The notes under the pieces were generated by a model. It was not told where the DNA came from. It was given only the letters and a program-made list of their open reading frames with translations, and did not search any database. Shown here in pieces: positions 15,296 to 23,527 of a DNA stretch of 37,971 nt. The stretch comes from an uncultured Clostridia bacterium (GTDB lineage: Bacteria; Bacillota; Clostridia; Oscillospirales; CAG-272), in contig CALXUY010000071.1 of assembly GCA_944391805.1 (NCBI GenBank), positions 1-37,971 of the forward strand, written 5' to 3'. A program made the translations under genes and the position numbers. Every line of letters starts with the position of its first letter. Within the stretch, counting starts at the first letter, position 1.

Positions 15296-16381
15296 TCATT
15301 GCAGCGCAGACAGCGGAAAACGGAATACGCGGATGTCCTCCTTGTTGACCGAACAGATCACATATAGCATCCCGTTCACCTCAATGGCATGCGGGTAGCC
15401 GTAGATTCCGCCCTTGTACATTCCCTCGTGCCTGCGGGGCAAGCGCTCGGTGGCAATCAGATACCGGCGGTCAAAGGACTCGCCATTCTCCGAAAGACTG
15501 ATTGCAAGCGGACAGCGCGGCCCCTTTTCTTCGGGGTTGGATATGACGGCATACCGCCCGTCCGACAGGCGCATACAGTAAAACTTGGAGTTGTTGTCGG
15601 TGAAGCCGGTCAGGCTGAGCGGCGACCAGCTCTCCCCGTTGTCCCGGCTCTCGGACATACAAAGCAGATGATCCCGAACATTGCGCAGCAGCATCCGGAT
15701 GCATCCGTTCACCTCCAGATAGCTCCCCTCGCAGACGTCAAAGCCATCGTTCCGCAGCGCGCTGTGCCGATGGAAGCCCTCGGAATCATCCTGCAATCCC
15801 GCGCATGGGCATGGGGCGAGTCCGCCGACCCTCCATCCGGTCAGGCCGGCCGGATCATCGGTATAGGGGAAGGTGATATTCCCGCAGATCATCAGCCTGC
15901 CGCCGGCGAGCCTCTGCGGCCCTTGATTGGGTACAATCGGAAGGTGCAGATCGGTTTCCTCCGACCAGTCCGTTCCGTTCGCCGAGGTTTTGCAGAGCAG
16001 CGTGGTTCCGAAGTGTGCCACATCCCCCTGCGGGCGCGGGTCGTTGGCCTCTCCGGCATAAAAATAGCAGCCGGCATAGGCGTTGAGTGTCTGCCCATGC
16101 ACATACCATCCGGCCGCGGTCAGAACCGCGCCGTCTTTTCGGCTTTCGTACAGTGCGGCGGGCCGACTCCATACAAGACCGTCCCCGGATACCGAATAGA
16201 GCACACGCTGACCGCGGTCGTCTTCATTCACCCGCCCGTTCGACCACATGGCATAAAACCGGCCCCGGAAGTAGGCCAGCGAGGCGTGGTGGCTATACGT
16301 CCATTCCCCTGCCTGCGGCTCGTACAGGCATGCGATCTCCGGCTCCAGGGTGCGGATGCTGCCGCAATGATTGTTGACCAT
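15296..16381 (-). CDS. Sialidase-like beta-propeller protein (cytoplasmic form)
   Basis: A 361-residue protein with the layout of a six-bladed sialidase/BNR propeller. A canonical Asp-box is visible (SESRDNGESW, 243-252), with weaker ones at SVSGDGLVW and TSANGTDW. Its N-terminal motif YSHH ... FRGRFYAMWSNGR-NEDD-GQR is shared with the propeller half of the 667-residue lipoprotein at the front of operon 2, so the two are paralogues. It has no signal peptide, so it should be cytoplasmic or is missing an export signal. Family annotation would be exo-alpha-sialidase-like, but the Arg triad of true GH33 enzymes cannot be confirmed by eye, so the substrate is open. GGAAAGGAAAAACAG precedes the ATG. 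It is the last gene of operon 2, separated from the nucleoside hydrolase by a structured repeat. Confidence 0.82.
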   Translation of the reverse strand: MVNNHCGSIRTLEPEIACLYEPQAGEWTYSHHASLAYFRGRFYAMWSNGRVNEDDRGQRVLYSVSGDGLVWSRPAALYESRKDGAVLTAAGWYVHGQTLNAYAGCYFYAGEANDPRPQGDVAHFGTTLLCKTSANGTDWSEETDLHLPIVPNQGPQRLAGGRLMICGNITFPYTDDPAGLTGWRVGGLAPCPCAGLQDDSEGFHRHSALRNDGFDVCEGSYLEVNGCIRMLLRNVRDHLLCMSESRDNGESWSPLSLTGFTDNNSKFYCMRLSDGRYAVISNPEEKGPRCPLAISLSENGESFDRRYLIATERLPRRHEGMYKGGIYGYPHAIEVNGMLYVICSVNKEDIRVFRFPLSALQ

Positions 16382-16409
16382 CTGTTTTTCCTTTCCTGAT
16401 CAAAATGTG

Positions 16410-16445
16410 TGCGGCGGCGCGGTGTTATGCACACCGCCCGCCACT
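16410..16445. repeat. Left 36-bp direct repeat flanking element A
   Basis: This 36-bp copy matches 16681-16716 at 34 of 36 positions. Each copy can fold into a GC-rich hairpin (GCGGTGT pairing with ACACCGC and flanking GGCGG with CCGCC). The two copies directly abut the 235-bp element between them. Confidence 0.85.
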
Positions 16446-16680
16446 CAGGTTGTAAACAAAAGGCGCATCGAATAAAATTGCACAAAAGCGTTCGTTTGTT
16501 ACTTTTCTTTGAAGCCGCAGGCGCAAAGAAAAGTAACCAAAAGAAACGCCAATAGGGAGATTTCGCTGCCTGCGGGCAGCGACCAACGCCCCACGGCGTT
16601 GGATCCGTGCCGCCTTTTGAAAAAGGCGGGCGAAAACTTTAGTAAAACTGACGAAAGCCGTTGCTTTGGTCTACAGTCTC
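16446..16680 (+). repeat. Structured intergenic element A
   Basis: A 235-bp element starting CAGGTTGT and ending GGTCTACAGTCTC, closely related to 24437-24671. It contains four successive hairpins: 16498-16537 (perfect 14-bp stem), 16564-16581, 16583-16602 and 16610-16629. In the related copy the arms of hairpins 2 to 4 have different sequences but remain complementary, with conserved linkers such as GGGAGATTTC and GACGAAAGCCGTTGCTTTGG. This covariation points to selection on folded RNA or DNA. It contains no coding frame. In transcription of operon 2 it would lie antisense between the nucleoside hydrolase and the propeller gene. Nature unknown: a non-autonomous mobile element or an RNA. Confidence 0.85.
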
Positions 16681-16716
16681 TGCGGCGGCGCGGTGTTATA
16701 CACACCGCCCGCCGCT
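16681..16716. repeat. Right 36-bp direct repeat flanking element A
   Basis: Second copy of the hairpin-forming repeat at 16410-16445, with two differences (A for G in the loop, G for A near the end). The remainder up to 16798 holds no gene that I can support. Confidence 0.85.
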
Positions 16717-16798
16717 GATAAAGCCCGACAGCGCCGCAGCGCGGATGGCTCCGGAATTTTCCCGCTGCCGCGCGGCGCTGCCGGAACACCGCATGATT

Positions 16799-17674
16799 TC
16801 AGTTCCCCGCCACTGCGAAAAAGCGCTGGAAGAACCGTTCCGCATCCACGCTGACGGCTGACTCACAGCCGCCGTCCGGGCAAGGGTGCAGGATGGTGCG
16901 GCCGGACACCCCCTCCGGCAGAATTTCCACCTCCACGCTGCCGCGCTCATAGGTGCAGATCTCCGGCTCGAACAGACAAGCCGCCGCCAACGGGTCATGA
17001 AAATACATGGTCTGCTCCGGCCGTTTGATCCACGTCTGTGCAAAATCGGCCGCCGGAGACAGCACCGGCCCGGTCATGCGCGGAAGAACCTCACCAACCG
17101 GCATGCCCACCTGCAGGGTGACATTCAGCCCATAGGAGCGGTGCAGCTTTACGCCGGAGGCATATACAATGGAGGAAGCGACCCAATCGCATTTGGCGTT
17201 CCATTCGGGTCGTTCGGCCGCCCCGTCAAAGTTTCCGCACATCAGCACCAAACCGTCCAGCAGCGCCGGAATCTCGCGGTCCATGCAAAAGAGCGCAGCC
17301 ACATTGGTCATGGGACCGATGGCAAGCAGCGTCACCTTCCCGGGATTCTCCCGGATGGTCCTTTGCAGAAAGGAGATCGCCCGGTTTTCCTCAAACGCGG
17401 TGCGGTGCGGCCAGTGCGGCAGCTTTTCGGCCTGCGGGGCCTTCGGCTGATACTGCCGGCCCAGAAAGGGCTGCGCAATGCCGGGGTAGATCGGAATATC
17501 CTCCCTGCCTGCCGCGCAGCACAGAGCACTTGCCAGCTCTGCGCGCTCCAAAGGCTGCCCGCTCACGGTGGTAATGCCCAGCAGCTCGCACGCCGGCTCA
17601 CGGAGCAGGTAGGCAAGCGCCAGCGCGTCGTCAATATCACTGCCAATGTCGGTGTCAAGAATGATTTTTTTCAT
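16799..17674 (-). CDS. Inosine-uridine nucleoside hydrolase family protein
   Basis: A 291-residue cytoplasmic enzyme that hydrolyses the N-glycosidic bond of ribonucleosides to ribose and base. The calcium-binding N-terminal motif DTDIGSDIDDA (7-17), AIGPMTNVA (about 118-126), EWN (157-159) and the C-terminal HDPLAA (226-231) are the family's hallmark elements. Length is near the usual 300-320. Base preference cannot be read from sequence, and some members act on related substrates. It starts 11 bases after the upstream solute-binding gene, with AGGAG overlapping that stop, so it is clearly in operon 2. Its presence suggests that the operon's imported substrate contains nucleosides. Confidence 0.92.
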   Translation of the reverse strand: MKKIILDTDIGSDIDDALALAYLLREPACELLGITTVSGQPLERAELASALCCAAGREDIPIYPGIAQPFLGRQYQPKAPQAEKLPHWPHRTAFEENRAISFLQRTIRENPGKVTLLAIGPMTNVAALFCMDREIPALLDGLVLMCGNFDGAAERPEWNAKCDWVASSIVYASGVKLHRSYGLNVTLQVGMPVGEVLPRMTGPVLSPAADFAQTWIKRPEQTMYFHDPLAAACLFEPEICTYERGSVEVEILPEGVSGRTILHPCPDGGCESAVSVDAERFFQRFFAVAGN

Positions 17675-17685
17675 AGGGTTCTCGG

Positions 17686-19209
17686 TTACTCCTGTGTTCT
17701 CTGCTCCAATTCCTGGAACTTTCCGTTAATTTCCTCCAATGCCGCGGGAATCCCTCCCACAACACCCGCCAACTGCCCTGCGACCGAGTTGGATTTGTCG
17801 CGGATCATATTGCGGATCATCGTGGTCCAGCCCACATCGGTTGCAAGACCTTGGTATACCATCACAAAATTGGAGCTTTCATAAATCAGGCGCAGCATAT
17901 CGGCCGATTCCTGATTTTTGAGATAGCGGTAGGAGAGCGCCTGCTCAAAATACGCCGGGTAAATATAGCGATAGCCCTCATATGCCAGCCCCTCGATGGC
18001 CGCTCCGATCATCTCCCGGTCAGCCTCCTTCAGAGTTCTGGGAATGCTGATGACCGTGACCTGATCCTGCACGTTGGTGTAGTAGGCGTCCTGCTGGCTG
18101 TCGTACTTCGGCAGCGGAACAATGCTGAACTCAAAATCCAGATTCTGCAGTCCGGTTTCAATGGCCTGGATCTTCATATTTGCCATTGCAACATTGCCCT
18201 TGCTGAAAATATTCACGATTTCGGCGTTGTCGGTATTGTCATCACCGTAGGGAATGATGTAGGAGCCATCGCAGTTATAATACAGATTGAGCACCTGATC
18301 CACCATGCCGGAAATTCGGTCCGTACTGCCGATATAGGTATAATAATTGTTCTCATCGCGTCCGATCACCCACGCCTTGCAGGATACCCAGTAGGAATCC
18401 ACACTGGTTCGGGCACCCGAGACAAAGCCGTAAAAATCGCCGTCGTCCCGCTCGCCGATGTTGTTGAGATCCACATACAGATCATTGGCCAGCTCATACT
18501 GATATTCCATGGTCCAGCGATTGTCGTTGACCACATCGAACAGATCCTCCAGCCCGCGCTCGGTAAAGATCCGGTTGTTGTATACCGTGACGTACATAAA
18601 GCGATAAAGCGATAGGGTGGCCATTCCGGTAGCCATATACTGCGCATTGCCGGCCGAAGCCATTTCATTGAAGCCCTGTGCCCAATAGGATTTGTCGAGA
18701 TTGGTATACACCAAGCGGTTGAGATCCATATAATTGCCCTCCAATGCCGAGGGAGCAATGGTGTAGTTTGGCGCAGTGACGATCTGGAACGTACAGCCTC
18801 CGCCCATCACATCCTGCTCCACCATTCTGGCAATGGTAGCGTGGGTATCCGTTCCGTTGTCCGGAACCATGGTGATGTCAAAGTACACGTTCAGCCGGTC
18901 CTGCACCGCATTGTTGCGGTCAAACACCGCCTTATTCACAAGGCTCTGCTGATCCTCGCCCGGGTCAAACTCATCCTGCACGCCCTCCATATCCCGGCAG
19001 ACCATGGTGATTGTAGCATTATCGTAATCCAGTCCTTCGGGCAGCTCACAGTCATAAGGGCCGGGAGCCGTTGGGGTCTGTTCTTCTGTTTCTTTGGGCG
19101 TTGTGTCGTCCGAGGGGGCCTCCTCCTTCCGGCATCCGGCAAATACGCCGGCAAGCAGCAGCATGGCAAGCGCAAGAACGCTCACCCGGAGCAATGGTTT
19201 GTGTTTCAT
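17686..19209 (-). CDS. Second orphan extracellular solute-binding lipoprotein
   Basis: A 507-residue lipoprotein. The signal ends in a lipobox-like VFAGC, and an acidic Thr/Glu linker follows. The mature domain has the same landmarks as the binding protein of operon 1: a stretch KAVFDRNNAVQDRLNVYFDI near residue 90, a central AMANMKIQAIETG region, and IVPLPKYDSQQDAYYTN near residue 380. The two are divergent paralogues. I prefer the ATG at 19209 because GGAGG lies 10 bases upstream; an ATG three codons earlier is only one base from that site. No permease or ATPase genes accompany it. The ligand is unknown; the downstream nucleoside hydrolase and propeller genes suggest a glycan- or nucleoside-derived ligand. 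Confidence 0.87.
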   Translation of the reverse strand: MKHKPLLRVSVLALAMLLLAGVFAGCRKEEAPSDDTTPKETEEQTPTAPGPYDCELPEGLDYDNATITMVCRDMEGVQDEFDPGEDQQSLVNKAVFDRNNAVQDRLNVYFDITMVPDNGTDTHATIARMVEQDVMGGGCTFQIVTAPNYTIAPSALEGNYMDLNRLVYTNLDKSYWAQGFNEMASAGNAQYMATGMATLSLYRFMYVTVYNNRIFTERGLEDLFDVVNDNRWTMEYQYELANDLYVDLNNIGERDDGDFYGFVSGARTSVDSYWVSCKAWVIGRDENNYYTYIGSTDRISGMVDQVLNLYYNCDGSYIIPYGDDNTDNAEIVNIFSKGNVAMANMKIQAIETGLQNLDFEFSIVPLPKYDSQQDAYYTNVQDQVTVISIPRTLKEADREMIGAAIEGLAYEGYRYIYPAYFEQALSYRYLKNQESADMLRLIYESSNFVMVYQGLATDVGWTTMIRNMIRDKSNSVAGQLAGVVGGIPAALEEINGKFQELEQRTQE

Positions 19210-19233
19210 CTGCCGCATTCCTCCCGTTTTCCG

Positions 19234-20262
19234 TCAGTCGTCGCGCTTCCTGCCGCAGACAACCGCACACGCGGCCGACGCCATTGCACCGATGCCAAGC
19301 AGACCCGCACCGATGCTGGAGCCGCAGCCGCCGGACGAAGGCTCCTCCGGCGCGGCGGTCTCGCTGCCGGGAGCGGTCGGCTCCTCGGTCGGGGTTTCGG
19401 TGGTGCGTCCGGCCGTGGTGGCCTCTGTTTCGTCCTCTTCGGTCGTTTGGGTGGTTTGCTCTGTCGTGGTGGTGGTTGCCGGAGCCTCTGTCTCGGGATT
19501 TTCAATCGGATCCACCTCGCCGATCACCTTGTCCGGGTCAGGCTCCCCGTTTCCGGCATAGACCAGCAGATTGTCGATTTCCAGCGTACTGTTTGCACGC
19601 AGCATGAAGAACGGGTTGCCCTCCTGATAGGCGACCTGATCCTTGGCTACCGTAAACATCGCCACATCATCGTAATACACACGGACAAACTCGGTGCCCA
19701 CCTTGATGGTGACGTTGACCTTGCTCTCGCCGGTCTTGTAGCCCCCCTCATAAACCCGTTCGGTAGCCGAACCGCCGCCGTTGACATTCTTTCCTTCCTC
19801 ATCATAGTTGTTGACAAAAATCTTGACCTCCCCGTCGGCCCCGCCGGCAGGCAGATTCATCTGAAAATACAGGCTGCGGCTCCATGCCTTGCCGCTGTTG
19901 ATGCCCATGCCGAAGATCACCGATCCGGATGTATATGTGGTTTCGGTGAGATAGAGATCGGCCGAGATGGTATAGTAATCCAATCCCTCCGGAATGGCCT
20001 CCAGATCGAGAACCGTGTTCTTGGTCGATTCCACCCGGACTCTGCCGGTTTCCTCGTTCCAGGAATACGTGGCTTCCCCATCCTCATTGACCGAGAAGTT
20101 ATCGGCAAAGTTCTCGGCCCCATTGAGCAAGTCTTCGTTGAGAATGATGGTGCCGTTCGGATAGTAGACCGCGTCGGCCGCAAAGCTGGGAAAAACCGAA
20201 ACGGCGATCATCGCCAGCAGCATCAGTGCTGACAGGGTTGCAAAAAATACTCGTTTTTTCAT
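19234..20262 (-). CDS. Secreted beta-sandwich protein with Thr/Glu stalk and Gly-Cys C-terminal tail
   Basis: A 342-residue exported protein. A Sec signal peptide (cleavage near SFAADA, about 28) is followed by a concanavalin-like beta-sandwich of about 200 residues (YYTISADLYLTE, SLYFQMNLPAG, VNVTIKVGTEFVRVYYDD, LEIDNLLVYAG). A Thr/Glu/Pro-rich stalk of about 60 residues leads to GGCGSSIGAG, a short hydrophobic segment and a basic GRKRDD end. That tail has the layout of protein-sorting signals (short motif, hydrophobic helix, positive end) but is not an LPxTG sortase signal. Similar Gly-Gly-Cys-Gly tails are frequent in secreted proteins of Clostridia. Likely a cell-surface protein that binds a glycan or polymer. 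AAAGGAAG precedes the ATG. A small hairpin lies in the 92-base gap upstream. Confidence 0.83.
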   Translation of the reverse strand: MKKRVFFATLSALMLLAMIAVSVFPSFAADAVYYPNGTIILNEDLLNGAENFADNFSVNEDGEATYSWNEETGRVRVESTKNTVLDLEAIPEGLDYYTISADLYLTETTYTSGSVIFGMGINSGKAWSRSLYFQMNLPAGGADGEVKIFVNNYDEEGKNVNGGGSATERVYEGGYKTGESKVNVTIKVGTEFVRVYYDDVAMFTVAKDQVAYQEGNPFFMLRANSTLEIDNLLVYAGNGEPDPDKVIGEVDPIENPETEAPATTTTTEQTTQTTEEDETEATTAGRTTETPTEEPTAPGSETAAPEEPSSGGCGSSIGAGLLGIGAMASAACAVVCGRKRDD

Positions 20263-20354
20263 GTTAGAATCTTCCTTTCTGTGTTGTTTTTTATATCAAC
20301 GGGAGAACCCGTTCATACCGGAAAAAGCCCAAGCAGTGCTTTGCGCACTTCCGC

Positions 20355-22358
20355 TCACACATGCACGCCGATGTCCTCGAGCGGCACGCGCAGAATTTCC
20401 ATGCTCTCCTTTCCAAGCGAATAGATAACATAGAGGTATTCCGAATCAAAATGAGTGGTCATATAGCCATAGGTACCGTTTTTATACATCCCGTTCGGGT
20501 CGAGCTGCGTGTACGGCTCATCGGCCAGGCAATACCATTGATTGAAGTTGATGCCATCGTCCGAGGCCATCAGAATGATTTCCGAACGGGAACGGGAGAT
20601 ACCGCCGATAAAATAATACCGCCCGTCCGGCAGCGTGCCGAACTGGAATTTGTTGCTGGTATCCGGGAAGGACGTGGGGTACATATCGGTCCAGGTCGTT
20701 CCGTTGTCAAAGCTGGCCGAGGCATACAGATACTGATCGTTGGTGCGGCTGAACAGATAAATCACACCGTCGGCGGTCTGGTAAAAGCCGGATTCGGTCA
20801 CGGTCCGCGGCACCGGTACATCCGCGTTGCGCACCAGGCGGATGTTGGTCCAATCGCCGATGGCCGAGGGATCATCCGACCACGAGAGCGACCCGTAGCC
20901 TGCCCAGAGCAGCCTGCCGTCGGCCAGAGGCTCGGGACTGAGGTTGCCGCCGTATACCGTCCCCATGCTCACAGGCTCCGACCAGTTCACCCCGTCGGCC
21001 GTCTCCACATAGAACACACCGTTCTGCAGGCGAACGGCATTTTCCTCCAGCGGCCGCAGCGGCGTACCGTCGGGATTCCGGCGCAGGGTGGAGGGGTCGT
21101 ACTCATAGGATTGATAAAACACCCGGAGCTTTCCGTCATATACATAGCAGCCCTTGCAGTAGCAGACCAGCTCGGAGGCTGTTCCCGGAATGCTGTCCAC
21201 CAGCACCGAAACCTGCCAATCGGTAAAGTTTTCGGAGACCGCCATCATAATGCGCTGCCCGCAGTCGTCCTCGTTCCGCCGTCCGCTGGAATAAAAGGCG
21301 TACAGCTTGCCCCCAAAGCTGGTGACAAACGGGTGATGGCTGTAATACCAACCGTCCTCGCCGTCCGGGGTATAGATGCGCGCGCGCTCCACCCGCATCT
21401 GACCTTCCGAAACCACATATTCCGGATCGTTCCGGATACTCGAAAGATAATCCACAACGTTCTCCTTTCCATATTCGTGCCAAAGCGTATAGTCTCCGGC
21501 AATTTTCAGATCCTCCCGGAACAAAAAGCCCTCGAGCTGCCCGCAAAAATCCTCCACCGCGAGTGTCACCCCGTCGGTATTTCCGCCGGCAATGACCAGC
21601 TTGGTGCCTACCACCTCCACCGCATAGTCAAATGCCGCGTCAATCTTCTGCATCACCTGTGCGGTCTCGGCTCTCCCGGTCTGCCCGACCAGAATCTCGT
21701 ATGCGGCCGCCTCCGTGTTGCTCCCCACCACCTCGGGCTTGTAGCCGGTCAGCGTCTCTATGCTTTGCTGCAGCTCGAGTGCTGCCCGTCCTGCGTCCGA
21801 GCCGGCTACAATGACATATTGGTTGGACACCAGCTCCGCAAAGCTGACGTCTCCCGATACCGTAAGCCGCAGCTCCTCCGGAACCGACACTGTCCGGCTG
21901 GCGGCGTCTACAAACAGGGTGCAGAATTCCTCTGCCGCCGCCGAAACAGACAGGGTGTTCAGTCCGTACAGGCAGATCTTGTCCCCCACAGCCTGAATGA
22001 TGAAATCCCGGGGCATTTCGAGCAGCTCCTCGGTCAGCTCCGGCATCCGGTTGGTCGGCCCGAGCAGAATTTCATGCGTGCTCTCGGGGTAGTTGTCCTG
22101 AACCACGCGCAGACTCACCCCCGTGGCGTCCTGAATGCTGCGGGAAAGCGCATAGCCAACGTCATACATATCTCCGTCCGACTGCGGGGTAACGATGACA
22201 TAATCGGAGACTCCGTCGGCCACAATATCCAGAGACGGAACCGGGGTATGCTCGCCCGTCGTGCTCTCCTCATCCGGTTGCTTGCTTCCCGCACAGGCGC
22301 AAAGCAAAATTGCAGTTATTAACAATAACAATGTAGATTTGATTCTGTTTTTGTGCAT
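20355..22358 (-). CDS. Lipoprotein with two GH20b-like domains and a sialidase-like propeller
   Basis: A 667-residue exported lipoprotein and the first gene of operon 2. The signal peptide ends at the lipobox CAC (Cys22). Two copies of a small alpha/beta domain follow, at about 44-165 (YVIVTPQSDG, HEILLGPTNR, FIIQAVGDKICLYG) and about 175-295 (YVIVAGSDAG, LTGYKPEV, YEILVGQTGR, YAVEVVGTKLVIAGG). This is the type found before GH20 and GH67 catalytic domains, also present once in the 594-residue lipoprotein of operon 1. Residues about 315-660 form a sialidase-like propeller, with YYSHHPFV, GRRNEDDCGQR and the Asp-box SASFDNGTTW. It probably binds or cleaves a host or dietary glycan at the cell surface. 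Catalytic competence cannot be judged by eye. The promoter lies 23 bases upstream of the ATG. Confidence 0.85.
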   Translation of the reverse strand: MHKNRIKSTLLLLITAILLCACAGSKQPDEESTTGEHTPVPSLDIVADGVSDYVIVTPQSDGDMYDVGYALSRSIQDATGVSLRVVQDNYPESTHEILLGPTNRMPELTEELLEMPRDFIIQAVGDKICLYGLNTLSVSAAAEEFCTLFVDAASRTVSVPEELRLTVSGDVSFAELVSNQYVIVAGSDAGRAALELQQSIETLTGYKPEVVGSNTEAAAYEILVGQTGRAETAQVMQKIDAAFDYAVEVVGTKLVIAGGNTDGVTLAVEDFCGQLEGFLFREDLKIAGDYTLWHEYGKENVVDYLSSIRNDPEYVVSEGQMRVERARIYTPDGEDGWYYSHHPFVTSFGGKLYAFYSSGRRNEDDCGQRIMMAVSENFTDWQVSVLVDSIPGTASELVCYCKGCYVYDGKLRVFYQSYEYDPSTLRRNPDGTPLRPLEENAVRLQNGVFYVETADGVNWSEPVSMGTVYGGNLSPEPLADGRLLWAGYGSLSWSDDPSAIGDWTNIRLVRNADVPVPRTVTESGFYQTADGVIYLFSRTNDQYLYASASFDNGTTWTDMYPTSFPDTSNKFQFGTLPDGRYYFIGGISRSRSEIILMASDDGINFNQWYCLADEPYTQLDPNGMYKNGTYGYMTTHFDSEYLYVIYSLGKESMEILRVPLEDIGVHV

Positions 22359-22381
22359 GATTATTGCAAATACCCCCTTTT

Positions 22382-22395
22382 TGAGATAATTATAT
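22382..22395 (-). promoter_or_regulatory. Operon 2 promoter core, identical to that of operon 1
   Basis: The minus strand reads ATATAATTATCTCA, the same 14-mer as at 13095-13082, with TATAAT as the -10 box. No acceptable -35 lies 16-18 bases upstream, which suggests dependence on an activator, most simply the divergent AraC gene at 22546. Confidence 0.65.
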
Positions 22396-22478
22396 TACAC
22401 AAGTGACATCATAGATAGCACAAATCAGACCAGTTTTTGTATTTTTCGGTCTTTTTTCATAAAATTTCCTTCAAACGA

Positions 22479-22507
22479 TGGACGCAGGCTCGCAAATATG
22501 CTATAAT
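22479..22507 (+). promoter_or_regulatory. Extended -10 promoter of the divergent AraC gene
   Basis: TATAAT at 22502-22507 is preceded by TGC, giving an extended -10 box. The -35 is weak (TGGACG, 22479-22484) at 17-base spacing. The start codon is 38 bases downstream. Confidence 0.65.
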
Positions 22508-22545
22508 ATCAAAAAAACAACACGCAAAAAAAGGAGAAACGACGC

Positions 22546-23298
22546 ATGAATTTGGAAATAACCTCCATAATCAAATATGTATATCGCTCCTCTCATTATG
22601 CAAAACCACACAGCCACCCGTGTTATGAGATTATTGTATATTTAAGCGGCAATGGCACCACAACCATCGATGAAACCAAGTACAAATTTTCGCCCCATAC
22701 CGTGGCGCTGATTCCCCCGAACACCGTACACGACGAGCAGTATTCGTCCTGCGGCGGGGAGCTGATCTGCATCTATTTTGAATGCGGAAAGCCGGCTTAC
22801 ACATATACCTCCCCGCTGATTTATGTCCCAGATTTTACCTCCATTCAGCAATTCGCCACAATGCTCTATCAGGAAATCCGCACCCAGCCGCTTTTCCACG
22901 CCGAAAAGGCCCCACTGCTGCTTCAGAGCATTCTGATCGACCTCGCCCGCGCCTGCAGCGAATCACACCGGGAAAAAAACAGCCTGGAGAGCGTGTATCA
23001 CTACATCTGCTATAACTATGCAAACAAGCTCAACTACCGGCTTCTCGCCGCCGAATCCGGATTCAGCTATGACTATTTCCGGCGCGTTTTCCGCTGCACC
23101 TATGGCATGTCTCCGCAAAAGCTGCAAATTCAGCAGCGCTTTCAGGCCGCACAAAAGCTGCTGGCAGGCAACGAGCTCTCTATCACCGATATTGCCATCA
23201 GCTGTGGGTTTGCCGACAGCTCGCAATTTGCGCACATGTACCGCCAAAAATACGGAGTGTCTCCAAGCGAGTATCGAAAGACGCTGCAGCAGGAATAA
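22546..23298 (+). CDS. AraC-family regulator divergent from operon 2
   Basis: A 250-residue regulator. The cupin-like N-terminal half has PHSHPCYEIIVYLSGNGT (about 20-37), with the His pair of the fold, and VALIPPNTVHDE. The C-terminal 100 residues contain two helix-turn-helix motifs (LLAAESGFSYDYFRRVFR and ITDIAISCGFADSSQFAHMYRQ) and end in YGVSPSEYRK, the family signature. It is shorter than the other two AraC proteins in the window. AAAAGGAG precedes the ATG. It is divergently transcribed from the 667-residue lipoprotein gene with 187 bases between them, the usual arrangement for a local activator of operon 2. An intrinsic terminator follows. Confidence 0.93.
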   Translation: MNLEITSIIKYVYRSSHYAKPHSHPCYEIIVYLSGNGTTTIDETKYKFSPHTVALIPPNTVHDEQYSSCGGELICIYFECGKPAYTYTSPLIYVPDFTSIQQFATMLYQEIRTQPLFHAEKAPLLLQSILIDLARACSESHREKNSLESVYHYICYNYANKLNYRLLAAESGFSYDYFRRVFRCTYGMSPQKLQIQQRFQAAQKLLAGNELSITDIAISCGFADSSQFAHMYRQKYGVSPSEYRKTLQQE

Positions 23299-23334
23299 AA
23301 AACAAAAAAACCACATTCCGGTCAGACGCTCAGA

Positions 23335-23370
23335 GGGGATCGGACAGGCTCATTGTCCGATTCCCCTTTT
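23335..23370 (+). terminator. Intrinsic terminator after the AraC gene
   Basis: GGGGATCGGACA (23335-23346) pairs with TGTCCGATTCCCC (23354-23366) with one bulge, and TTTT follows. Confidence 0.8.
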
Positions 23371-23485
23371 CTCCGGCGCAGCTTTTCTACATTTATTATG
23401 AAAGATGTAATACCATTCCGCTCTTTTCGCTGCTTATGGAATACAAAAATTTTTTCTTTTTGCGGCAGAAAAGATACCAAAATGA

Positions 23486-23514
23486 TTGACTTTTCTCTCC
23501 GCCTGTGTTATAAT
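23486..23514 (+). promoter_or_regulatory. Promoter of the mntP transcript
   Basis: TTGACT (23486-23491) and TATAAT (23509-23514) are spaced by 17 bases, just before the riboswitch. Confidence 0.8.
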
Positions 23515-23527
23515 TAGAGAAAACTGA

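Noticed and set aside
16498..16629. Possible rRNA, tRNA or tmRNA in the hairpin-rich element
   Set aside because: No cloverleaf, no TTCRANY or CCA-type ends, and the same structure recurs with different arm sequences, unlike tRNA.
20361..22322. A 650-residue plus-strand open frame antisense to the propeller lipoprotein
   Set aside because: Antisense shadow of a gene with clear lipobox, Asp-box and paralogues. No ribosome binding site or domain was seen in it.
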